64,000 nucleotides of DNA from Arenicola marina (taxonomy: Eukaryota > Annelida > Polychaeta > Arenicolidae). Both the position numbers and the translations under genes were made by a program. The stretch covers positions 8,866,001 through 8,930,000 of the forward strand of contig OZ025255.1 in NCBI GenBank assembly GCA_964019135.1. The letters run 5' to 3'. The notes beneath the pieces are model-generated. The model saw nothing but the letters and a program-made list of their open reading frames with translations, searched no databases and was not told the origin of the DNA. Shown here piece after piece: positions 22,849 to 33,125 of the stretch (within the stretch, counting starts at the first letter, position 1; every line of letters begins with the position of its first letter).

Positions 22849-23995
22849 CTGGAGGGGCAAAAAATGTTGATAAGAAGAGGTGAACCAAAGAACTGCAGAG
22901 CGGGCATGATATTGCGGGCCGACAGTCAACATGTAAACCAGGTTCTAAAATCTGAATTGATCTATAGTTTTTCGATTTTAATTCAGTAATGCCGCATATT
23001 ACAGAATAATGCGCTTGCCACAATGATATATGGATAGATATGTGTTTTATGTAGATATTATTGCCCCCGAGAGTATCTCCGCCACGGATAATCTCATGAT
23101 TTAGCTCATGGCGAGCGCAAGCATCAAACCCGGGCTACGGCGCTAGCTACTGAACTGTGGAGCGTCAGACGGACAGAATAAGGAAGCTGTACAGCAATCA
23201 ACATGCGGTTTACGTAATAAACACATATTTAAGTACGACTGCTAATGGTCATGGCCATTGACACATGAGCGCCGGGTTCCACGTCCGCTAGCCCTGTCTT
23301 ATGATAAGTATGATAAGATTCTTTATTGTCTTATATTTACACCTCCCACTGTGTCTATATTATGCCTTCCTTGTTCAAGCACGTGAACTGTACCAGTTCA
23401 TTGTGATGTATACCATAGCCTTACTATACTCTATGGTATTTTTTTCCAGCTCAATAAATTAACACACACTTCCAACGAAGTCTTTCAGTTTGTACGTATT
23501 ATCGCTCTAACTCAATAACCACGATAAAACATCAACAATGATATTCGACGTTGACCTTAGTGGAAGTCAGTGTAAAGAAGTTCAAGCATACCGGGATAAA
23601 ATCAAACCCATCGATTCCATGGTGATCTACTTTCGAAATGAAAGTTACCAAGCTTAGTGTGAACAGATGACGTGTAGCATTGGTTCTTGCATTCGTACTG
23701 AAACATCGAAGCATGGAATGTCCTCTTCACATGACGATATTGCAACAAGCGATGTTTTCTCTCTGGTTGCCGCTCGTTGGCAATGGCGAAGCGGTTATCA
23801 TTACCGTTAGCGGCGCCGGTCTGCCTTATTTAAGGTCTGGGATAGCGATATATTGAGTCCAGATTAATCAGTTTCCACGTCTGTGGGGTGTATAGCTCGC
23901 TACCCCAGCAACCCTGGATGGTGGACAATAACGGAAGACGCATCTACATGAATCACATATCTGGGGTGTAGTTGGGGGTGGGGGGGGGGGGGCTT
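22849..23995. other. Start of the 12.9-kb receptor intron
   Basis: AT-rich intron without a gene. The acceptor side of the 45-bp exon is not repeated. A possible tRNA-like element is listed separately near 23.1 kb. Confidence 0.6.
23088..23165 (-). mobile_element. Possible tRNA-like SINE head
   Basis: On the minus strand CAGTTCAGTAGCTAGCGC resembles a pol III A box, and GGTTTGATGC, about 25 bases on, resembles a B box. No tail or second copy was found, so this is tentative. Confidence 0.25.
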
Positions 23996-24420
23996 CACGC
24001 CAAAAATCCCCCCCCTTGTGTACCCCCCTCCCCCATGCCATCCCACCCAAATCGAGATCCGAGGCACCCAAACTGCCCCCCGCCCCTTCCCCCCCCCCCC
24101 TTCGCACCCCCCGCCCGCAAAAAAACACCGCCCCTGGGAAAATTCATGCGCAATACCTACCCCACACACAGGGAGATCGGAGCCGCCCCCCACTCCCTCC
24201 CCTCCCCTCCCCGGCCCCAGGACCCCACAACCTTTGTAGGACGTCCAAGCCGCCGGGACGGTGCCTACCCCCTCCCCATCTCCCTCCTCGGCCCCATGGT
24301 CCCAGGCCTTTTGTGGGACGTCCCCGTCACCCCCCCCCCCCCCGCCTTTCCATCTCATCTGGGTGGGAGGGGTCGGGGGTGAGGGGAGGGGCGGGGCGGG
24401 GTGCTAGAGGACCACCAGAG
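23970..24420. other. C-rich pyrimidine tract
   Basis: Long stretches of C and CT on the plus strand, with several runs of nine or more C. The proline-rich open frames here are composition artefacts. Confidence 0.7.
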
Positions 24421-24599
24421 AGCGGATCCTGCCGCCGGCCCCCTTCAACTCTAACGAACCCTGACCATAACCCATCGCTCGATTTACAGCCACCCTCATC
24501 AGGAAATGATGATTCCTGGACTTTGGTGGGTACCGGTAGTCGGACTTCATTTACCGATGTAAAAACAAAACCCGTAGGGCCACGCCAGGGCCTATGTGC

Positions 24600-24870
24600 C
24601 TCCGATGTACTTCACTTTGTGTTATATTCGCGTATATCTTGAACGTGTTTCATGTGTGTTCTTTGTGTGTGCCATGTGTTTTCTTTGTGTGTGTCATGTT
24701 TATTTCATTTGTGTTCTATGTACGGTCTATTTATGTTTTATTTGTTTTGTGCCTCTTCTATACGTGTTTATTATATCGTGAACGTGTGTTCCATAAATGA
24801 TCAGAGATTTATTCATTATGTGTTCTACATGTGTTTTTTTTCTCGCACATGTGTTTAAGGTTTGCGTCCT
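24600..24870. repeat. GT-rich simple sequence
   Basis: Irregular repeats of GTGTTCTTTGTGTG-type sequence on the plus strand. They are diverged, without a fixed period. Confidence 0.5.
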
Positions 24871-25204
24871 CCGCTCTCGTGATTACTGCGTTCTATCAAA
24901 TACAATGCGCAAGAAAAACAAGAGCATAAACAGGAAGCACGAGTGCAAGTGATGGTCCGAACCAAAAAAGGAACCCGCTAAAACTGGAACGACATGTGTT
25001 AAATCGATTTGCTCGAGCCGCGCCACATGGAATGGCGTGAGCAAAAAGGGAAAAACCCTGATGAAGTGAGGATCATTGCCGTCCATTTTTGCATGTTTTA
25101 CGGTCATTTCGACAAACGACCGTCCGAGAAAGGGAAGCAAGCCGGGCAGAGGTACTGTTTAATCTCAGTAGCGATAACTAACCGTGGAGGGCGGCGGAAG
25201 ACGG

Positions 25205-25462
25205 TCCCGAACGGGGACAGGGACATGTTCTCGGTTAGCCCATAAGGATATATCCTACAATAGGTTACAGGACGTTTTGTCGAACAACTCAAAAGGACAT
25301 GTACTCGGACAGATAAAAAAGACATATTCTGGAACAGATCAAAGACATCTTCTCAAACAGATCACAAGGCATTTTCTCGAACAGATCACACAGACATATT
25401 GTGGAACAGATTACAAAGATGTTACCGGACAATCCACGGGGACATGTTCCGGAGCATATTTT
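25205..25462. repeat. Decayed ~29-bp minisatellite
   Basis: Eight or so diverged units containing GGACATGTTCTCGGACAGAT and variants (GACATATTCTGGAACAGAT and so on). The spacing is irregular at about 27-31 bp. Confidence 0.6.
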
Positions 25463-26118
25463 TTGATAATTCGCCAAAGGATGCATTTTCTTGACGCACC
25501 CTCGGGTGGATCTATTCAATCTGGCCCTCCTGCTCCGCCTCGCCCAGCCGTCCCGTCCTGCCCCTCCCACCTTCCCTCGCACGGCCCCGCCCCGCAGCCC
25601 CCCATCCCCCACCCCATCCCCCACTCCACCTGTCGCAGTTGGTCGGTGAACGGTCGGTGTGAAATCAATGTCATTTGTCGGTATTGTTGCCGCTGGGCTG
25701 TCGCTGGGAGAGCGGCAATCATGGGTGGTTTGCGCGGTGAGCTAGGGTGGCACAGCGGGTCAGCTCTACGGGAATGGCGCAAGGGACCGCGTGGGGGAGG
25801 CGGGGTAGTGTGGCACAGACATGTAGCGCTGTGCTCATTGGTCCGGGGTGGTGTATGAGGGAGGGCGGAAGCGGAGATCGGGGAGGGGGTGCAAACAAAA
25901 ATGGGGGAGCGTCAGATAGAAGGAAAGAAGGCCAGGGATAATGGTGAATTGAGGGGGCGGGGTGGAGTGCCTCGAGGCTGAAGGACATGGGGGGTGGGGG
26001 CGGTATGGGAGAGATTGGGGAGGCGGAAGGAAGGATGCCAGGGGGAGACTGGCGTGGGGCGGGAGAGAGGGTGGAGATGTGGAGGGGGGGGGGGGTCAGA
26101 TGGAAGGCAAGGAGGTCA
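25463..26118. other. Intron sequence, purine-rich at its end
   Basis: No gene was recognised. 25850-26110 is a G-rich purine tract. Confidence 0.5.
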
Positions 26119-26787
26119 GGGATGGGGATGGGATGAGGCTGGGATGGAGCTGGGATGAGGCTGGGATGAAGCTGGGATGAGGCTGGGATGGAGCTGGGAT
26201 GAGGCTGGGATGGGGCTGGGATGAGGCTGGGATGGAGCTGGGATGAGGCTGGGATGGAGCTGGGATGAGGCTGGGATGAGGCTGGGATGAGGCTGGGATG
26301 GAGCTGGGATGACGCTGCGATGGAGCTGGGATGAGGCTGGGATGCAGCTGGGATGAGGCTGGGATGGGGCTGGGATGAGGCTGGGATGGAGCTGGGATGG
26401 AGCTGGGATGAGGCTGGGATGAGGCTGGGATGAGGCTGGGATGGAGCTGGGATGACGCTGGGATGACGCTGCGATGGAGCTGGGATGAGGCTGGGATGGG
26501 GCTGGGATGAGGCTGGGATGAGGCTGGGATGGAGCTGGGATGAGGCTGGGATGGGGCTGGGATGAGGCTGGGATGGAGCTGGGATGAGGCTGGGATGAGG
26601 CTGGGATGAGGCTGGGATGGAGCTGGGATGACGCTGCGATGGAGCTGGGATGAGGCTGGGATGGGGCTGGGATGAGGCTGGGATGAGGCTGGGATGGAGC
26701 TGGGATGAGGCTGGGATGAGGCTGGGATGAGGCTGGGATGAGGCTGGGATGAGGCTGGGATGGAGCTGGGATGAGGCTGGGATGAGC
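26119..26787. repeat. 11-bp minisatellite
   Basis: About 60 units of GGGATGAGGCT with GGGATGGAGCT and GGGATGACGCT variants. A block with GACGCTGCGATGG recurs near 26310, 26465 and 26630, giving a higher-order period. The edges are sharp, especially the right one. Confidence 0.92.
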
Positions 26788-27194
26788 CACCTCGCGACGG
26801 AACGGATACGTCTGTCGGACGTTGTGACATAGAGAGTTCCACTTGAGCCACGAGCGGCACGTGGCTAGGAGTGTTAGTACCGTGTCTGACCACTAGTGCA
26901 TTAAGCTGTGCATTAAGACATTCTTTATAGCCCTAGCCCAGCCATGCTACTGTATAGCCCCCACTCCTATGTTAATTTAAATACGTACCGGTATATATTT
27001 AAATATATGTAACTATTTTTTTTGGGTGGGGGGGGGGGGGAGGGTTACTCAATCGAAGTTAAAACCATTATATTTTCCGTACTCAGCCCAAACGAGCACA
27101 ACATTTTCCCAATTGAGATACAATTTTAACCATCTGCCCTTTAATTCCTATGCACTATGGCATCATCATATACCCCCACGACTATCTGTCCCGG

Positions 27195-27422
27195 GCCCTT
27201 CTGTCTGGCCCTGTCTAGCCCTGTCTGGCCCTGTCTAGCCCTGTCTGGCCCTGTCTAGCCCTGTCTAGCTTCTGTCTGGCCCTGTCTAGCCCTGTCTGGC
27301 CGTGTCTATCCCTGTCCAGCCCTGTCTAGCCCTGTCTAGCCCTGTCTAACCCTGTCTGGCCCTGTCTAGCCCTGCTGGCCCTGTCTAGCCCTGTCTGGCC
27401 CTGTCTAGTCCTGTCTAGCCTC
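27195..27422. repeat. 10-bp minisatellite
   Basis: About 22 units of CCCTGTCTAG or CCCTGTCTGG, with a few indels. Confidence 0.9.
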
Positions 27423-27967
27423 GTAGCCCTTGGCCGCGGTATCTATGACAAATATGGCGTGGTGAGCGGTATGCGTGGTCACTCGCGGCGCCGGTCTCCT
27501 CGATTACCGCTGGTACGCCGCGCACGGGGCCCGGGATTCCTACCCTCCCCCCCCCACCCCCCAGCACCCCCCTGCCAAGGTCATTAATGCTGGAGGCGGG
27601 CAAAGATGACGAGAGGAAGGGGAGGGGGTGGTGATGGCGGTGGCGGTCGGAACGGGGTTATGAAGTCAGAATGGTGTCTAACCCTTGGAGATGTGGAGAC
27701 GGGAGGTGGGGGTGGGGGGGGGGGGGGCTGATGGTGATGGTGGTGGGGTAGCGGCGCTTGGAGGTGGTAAGGAGGAGAGACTTCCTGGGGCTAGAACTAA
27801 GCCCCTCTGGTTGCTTCCCTAATGCCCAGCACCACCCCCAACTCTCTCCGCAAACGAGACAAAAAGAAATGGGTAGGTCGTTACCAGTCCGGCCACAAAG
27901 GACGCAATCACTTTAATGACGTCATCATGACATTGCCAGATGGAGTTTGTTAATGAATAGGACAGAC
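27423..27967. other. Intron sequence without recognised features
   Basis: G-rich in part (27600-27770). No gene was recognised. Confidence 0.5.
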
Positions 27968-28740
27968 ATTACCTCGGTGAGGTGAGCACCCCCTACCAGG
28001 CGGACATTGCCATAGTGAAGTGATTGGTTGGTTGGTTGGTTCTTCAGGACGCTTTAACCACTTTTGGTCATATCGCGTCAATGGGAGAAGGAAGGGAGAG
28101 TAGAACCCTGTGTCCGAGGGTAACCTTCTACTGGGATCTTTATCCTGCGACCACACAGTCATGGCCACAGCAGGGCTCAAACCATCCATCCACGCGCCGT
28201 TAGGCTCTCAGGTGACCAGAGCACTCAATGCGAGCGCCCCCTACCGGAGGGCATTATCTCAATGAGGTGAGCGCCCCCTACCAAGCGGAGATTGCTTCAG
28301 TGAGGTGAGCGACCCCCGACAGGTGGAGATTGTCACTGTGAATTGAGCGCCCCCTACAATGCGTAGATTACCTCAGTGAGATGAGCGCCCCCTGCCAAGT
28401 GGAGATTGCTTCAGTGAGGTGAGCGCCCCCTACCAGGCGGAGATTGCCTCAGTGAGGTGAGCGCCCCCTACCAGGCGGAGATTGCTTCAGTGAGGTGAGC
28501 GCTCCCTACCGAGCGGAGATTGCTTCAGTGAGGTGAGCGCCGCCTACCGAGTGGAGATTGCTTCAGTGAGGTGAGCGCCTCCACCCGGGCGGAGATTGCC
28601 TCAGTGAGGTGAGCGCCCCCTACCAGGCAGAGATTGCCTCAGTGAAGTGAGCGCCCCCTGCCGAGCGGAGATTGCTTCAGTGAGGGGAGCGCCCCCTACC
28701 GGGCGGAGATTGCTTCAGTGAGGTGAGCGCCCCCTACTGT
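27968..28740. repeat. 38-bp minisatellite split by a SINE
   Basis: About 14 units of a 38-bp motif with GTGAGGTGAGCGCCCCCTAC and GGCGGAGATTGC. One unit lies left of the SINE at 28021-28228 and the rest to its right, so the SINE inserted into an existing array. On the plus strand GTGAGGTGAGC resembles a splice donor, but I see no exon beside it. Confidence 0.88.
28021..28228 (-). mobile_element. tRNA-derived SINE with an (AACC)n tail
   Basis: On the minus strand the head has CTCTGGTCACCTGAGAGC (A-box like) and GGTTTGAGCCC (B box). The body ends in GACGCGATATGACCAAAAG and GCGTCCTGAAG, then four AACC units. The tail is shared with the elements at 0.7-1.0 and 36.8-37.0 kb. It is nested in the 38-bp array. 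Confidence 0.7.
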
Positions 28741-29184
28741 GCTGATACCACTGCGGTCACTTAATCTCTCCCGCATTTGCAGCCCACCATTTTGAAAGTA
28801 ATTTCGGGGCAGAGACCTCAATTGGTATTCTATTATGGCGAGGAAGTGCTTTGCTCTCAGTGATCCTCTATTACTCCTTCTCATCCATCGCCTCTACCCC
28901 TCCTTCTGCCTGTCCCCTTACCCCTCTCTCTCCTCTTCCCCCTTCCGCTCCCCCTCCCCCTCCTCATCCCCCTCATCCTCCCCCGTCGGCTCTCCCAGCA
29001 ACCGCGCCGAGATTAAATCGTACGTTGTTCACAGACACATCTTTTGTTGACGCCAATATCGAGCGTGAGTTGTCAGGGCGAACCATGAAATCTGTTCCGA
29101 GACTCTCCTTGTGTGATGTACTTCCCTTGCCCCGGAAATTCAAAATGAATAAGATGCGAATATAGATATGGATAGCGATAAAAT
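28741..29184. other. Intron sequence without recognised features
   Basis: CT-rich at 28860-29000. No gene was recognised. Confidence 0.5.
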
Positions 29185-29875
29185 GCCACCCATGGCACCA
29201 GTCGATGACGACACAGGGCACCAGTCGGTGACGACACAGGGCACCAGTCGATGACGATACAGGGCACCGGCCCATGGGGCTACATGGCACCAGCCTGCGG
29301 CGACACAGGGCACCAGTCGATGACGATACAGGGCACCGGCCCATGGGGCTACATGGCACCAGCCTGCGGCGACACAGGGCACCAGTCGATGACGATACAG
29401 GGCACCGGCCCATGGGGCTACATGGCACCAGCCTGCGGCTACACAGGGCACCAGTCGATGACGATACAGGGCACCAGCAAATGGCGTTACAGGGCACCTG
29501 TCGATGACGATACAGGGCACCAGCACATGACGACACAGGGCACCAGTCGATGACGATAAATGGCACCAGCCCATGAAGACAGAGGGCACCAACCCGCGGC
29601 GATACAGGGCACCAGCCCGCGGCGATACAAGGCACCAGCCCGCGGCGATACAGGGCACCAGCCCGCGGCGATACAAGGCACCAGCCCGCGGCGATACAGG
29701 GCACCAGCCCGCGGCGATACATGGCACCAGCCCATGAAGATGCAGGGCACCAGCCCATGGCGACACATGGCACCTGCCCGCAGACATACAGGGCACCAGC
29801 CCATGGCGACACATGGCACCCGCCCGCAGATATACCGGGCACCAGCCCATTGGTATACAGGGCACCAGCCTGCAA
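29185..29875. repeat. 23-bp minisatellite
   Basis: About 30 units built on ACAGGGCACCAGCCCGCGGC or ACAGGGCACCAGTCGATGAC. A three-unit (69-bp) super-period is clear at 29230-29460. There is no sequence likeness to the 69-bp receptor array. Confidence 0.92.
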
Positions 29876-30082
29876 ATCGAGCTATCACCTTGCTGCACTG
29901 TACAGCTATAGGGCTACCATCTCATTTCCGCAGCGTGACTCTAATGCTGTCAGATTTATCACAAAAATCCCCCTCCCTGTGCCCGAAACGTTCGTCTTGT
30001 TTTTGCCGGTGTTTTTTCGTCAGTACGTTTTGTCTCTGAGGAAACAGCTACTGCCGTCTCCCTCGGGTGCCAGCCGTCTCTC

Positions 30083-30324
30083 GTTGTCCATCACCGGCCT
30101 CGGGGATGTCCCAAGGGGGATTCCGCACGTGGGTGGCCTGTCTGCGCATGCGCAATGTGTCACGAGGGAGCCCTGCTCCAAGGTGGCACGCGCTGCTGGC
30201 AGACCGGATATCCGGTGTGGTGACGTGTCTCAGTAATTGGCGGCCGAAGACTTTTCTTTCCGTGGCAGTTAATATTTCACGGCAACAAAAACTAAACCAC
30301 TTGTGCTCGAGCCGTGCCTGTTGG
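30083..30324 (+). repeat. Left member of an inverted ~242-bp repeat pair
   Basis: This is closely matched in reverse by 32219-32460. Shared landmarks are GTTGTCCATCACCGG at the outer end, GCGCATGCGCA, CAGACCGGATATCCGGT and TAATATTTCACGGCAAC toward the inner end. The two copies may be the ends of one 2.4-kb element or two separate insertions of a short element. Confidence 0.85.
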
Positions 30325-30738
30325 GGTGGAATTGGGCGCCAACACGCAAATCGGGCGAAATGGGAGCACCGAGGGACAGAAAGTATGGGCAGATCACGTT
30401 GTGCAAGAGACAGACAGGCAGAAGAAAGAACAGACAAACAGAAAGATGAAGCGAAAGAAATAAATCCATTGGCATTTACTTGCCCGAGGGGCTAATATAA
30501 ATGAGTGTCTCGCATGTTTACAGCTTGTAAGTCCCATGTAATCAGTGTAACAGTTCTGGCGGTCGTGCCGGCAAACCTGTACGGTCTCGCGTGCCTTGAC
30601 TGGAAGCAACACACAACCACATTCAACCACACCAATCGAATAACACCGTTTTTTCATGCATAGTATAATGTTTATATTTAGTGATAATACATTTTTTTAT
30701 ATAATATAATGTTGGTATTGTTATGACAAGACAGTCCT

Positions 30739-31155
30739 CAGGGGCGGATCTAGGAATTTGAAACTATTGTGACGTAGAGAGGGGGAGGGGGGGTCTGCTC
30801 TATAAAACTTTAGACGGGGGGGGGGGGGTGATAATGACCGCGGGCACGCCAAAGTTATTTGTCGATCGTAATTTTTTTACAAACGGGTTGGGAGGGGGTC
30901 TCAGATGGCCATGATTTTGCGGTGAAAATGGTAATTGAAATGTCGACTTCAACAGTCCTTAACATCCCATTAAACATTAAACCATGGATTGAACACCCCA
31001 ACCCACTACCTTAGATACGCATCTGGATTGCATTTGGCATCTACAAAATAACACTTTAGGATGCACTTCGTTAAACAGTCCAATTTTACAGTGTATGCTA
31101 AAGTTCTCAAGGGAGAGTTGTAACCCACTTAACCCGCACCCTAGATCCGCCCCTG
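30739..31155. mobile_element. Short non-autonomous hAT-type element
   Basis: The terminal inverted repeats are CAGGGGCGGATCTAGG at the left and CCTAGATCCGCCCCTG at the right, typical of hAT-type elements. GTCCT flanks both ends (30734-30738 and 31156-31160), a likely partial trace of the 8-bp duplication usual for hAT. 417 bp, no coding capacity. Confidence 0.85.
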
Positions 31156-31181
31156 GTCCTAAGGAATAACTGTAGCGACAT

Positions 31182-31360
31182 CAGATTGAAAACATCCGCC
31201 AGAGTAAATCCGGAGCATGTGGGAGGCCCGTCGGGATCGGATCCTTTGATTCGGATTGCCCAGAAGTATGACTAGCTTCTGGGGAATCTGGATCATGGGA
31301 TCAGATCCCGATGAGCCTCCCACATGCTCCTGATTTACTCTGGCGGATGTTTTCAATCTG
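31182..31360. mobile_element. 179-bp hairpin (foldback/MITE-like) element
   Basis: Nearly the whole segment is an inverted repeat. The left arm starts CAGATTGAAAACATCCGCC and the right arm ends with its complement. The pairing continues through GGAGCATGTGGGAGGC to an inner CAGAAG/CTTCTG stem around a 9-base loop at 31267-31275. The stem is about 85 bp with scattered mismatches. Confidence 0.8.
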
Positions 31361-31549
31361 CTGTGACAGTCGCTAAATTTTTTATGAATCTTACACATCC
31401 ATTATTTTCCTCCTCGCCATTATCATTATTCTCTATATCTCTCATCTTTTGATCTCATCTAGAACATTAGTAATATACCGTAATCACGAGACATTACATG
31501 ATGCACATATGTCATACATATAACGAGATACATGTTGGGAAGACAATAA

Positions 31550-32055
31550 TATATATGTCTTAAACACGAGATAGACGTCTTACACACAAGATATATGTCC
31601 TACACACGAGATATATATCATACACACGAGATATATGTCCAACACACGAGGTATATGTCTTAAACACGAGATAGACGTCTTACACACAAGACATATGTCC
31701 TACACACGAGATATATATCATACACAAAAGATATATGTTCTACACACGAGATATATATCATACACACGAGATATATGTCCTACACACGAGGTATATGTCT
31801 TAAACACGAGATAGACGTCTTACACACAAGACATATGCCCTACACACGAGATATACGTCTTGCACACGAGAAATGTGTCCTACACACGAGATATATGTCC
31901 TACATACGAGATATATGTCCTATACACGAGATTTATGTCATACACACGAGATATATGTCATACACACGAGATATGTCTTAAACACGAGATAGACGTCTTA
32001 CGCACGAGATATATGCCTCAAGCACGAGATATTTTTTTACACACGAGATATCAGT
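31550..32055. repeat. 20-bp minisatellite
   Basis: About 25 units of TACACACGAGATATATGTCC with AT-rich variants. A roughly 120-bp super-period is suggested by the repeated TTAAACACGAGATAGACGTC block (near 31560, 31660, 31800, 31980). Confidence 0.9.
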
Positions 32056-32218
32056 TGCACAAAATAGGAAATTCGAGACGATAATAGGGTAAATACAAAT
32101 GCAGACATTATTGTCCTCAACGCGCGTCCAGAGACACTCTGTGGACCTTCTTCTCTGCCAGCTTCATGTTTTTCCTGCTTGCGCTGCCAGTCTTGCACAG
32201 CCTGACCGTTCCACACCA

Positions 32219-32460
32219 CCAACAGCCACGGCTCGAGCAGAAGTGGTTTAGTTGTGTTGCCGTGAAATATTAACGGCCTCCGTGAGAAAAGTCTTCGGCC
32301 GCCAATTATTGAGACACGTCACCACACCGGATATCCGGTCTGCCAGCAGCGCGTGCCCCCTTCGAGCAGGGCTCCCTCGTGAGACAGTGCGCATGCGCAG
32401 GCAGGTTCCCCCGCGCACGGAATCCCCCTTGAGACATCCCCGGGACCGGTGATGGACAAC
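32219..32460 (-). repeat. Right member of the inverted ~242-bp repeat pair
   Basis: This is the inverse copy of 30083-30324 with perhaps a tenth of positions changed. Both copies keep GCGCATGCGCA and the palindromic GGATATCC. The pair encloses the hAT-type element, the hairpin element and the 20-bp array. Confidence 0.85.
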
Positions 32461-32734
32461 CAGCCTCGGTCGGTACCACAAGAAGACTCTAAACTACGGC
32501 AGTGTTCAGAGACAGAAAGGCACTGACAAAACGACAGAAAACCAAACTAGTATCCCAGACGCATCAGACGTGGGGAATGGTCTTATTTTGTAAACCTGGC
32601 ATGAAAATCACGATACAGAGTGAAGGAGGGCAGACGCGCCATAGATACATATTACGTCATGGCAGCTGGCAGGTCAGGGGCGCTGACACCGCCGCCTGGT
32701 GGCATTTCTACCCCAACTGACATGGACAGAATCT

Positions 32735-33125
32735 GATGGAAGATTGAACCCCATCTGATGGAAGATTGAACCCCATCTGATGGAAGATTGAACCCCATCT
32801 GATGGAAGATTGAACCCCATCTGATGGAAGATTGAACCCCATCTGATGGAAGATTGAACCCCATCTGATGGAAGATTGAACCCCATCTGATGGAAGATTG
32901 GACCCCATCTGATGGAAGATTGAACCCCATCTGATGGAAGATTGGACCCCATCTGATGGAAGATTGAACCCTATCTGATGGAAGATTGGACCCCATCTGA
33001 TGGAAGATTGGGCTCATCTGATAGAAGATTTGACGCCATCGGATGGAAGATCAGATCCAGCTATTGGAAGATTGGACCCCATCTGATGGAAGATTGGACC
33101 CCATCTGATGGCAGATTGACTCCAT
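32735..33125. repeat. 22-bp minisatellite
   Basis: About 16 units of CTGATGGAAGATTGAACCCC plus two bases. They are very regular from 32735 to about 33010 and increasingly diverged to 33240. Confidence 0.92.

Noticed and set aside
29185-29875. Kinship between the 23-bp array with its 69-bp super-period and the 69-bp receptor array
   Set aside because: Only the length agrees; the sequences show no likeness.
31182-31360. A microRNA precursor
   Set aside because: The stem is far longer than usual precursors, and the layout fits a foldback transposon better.
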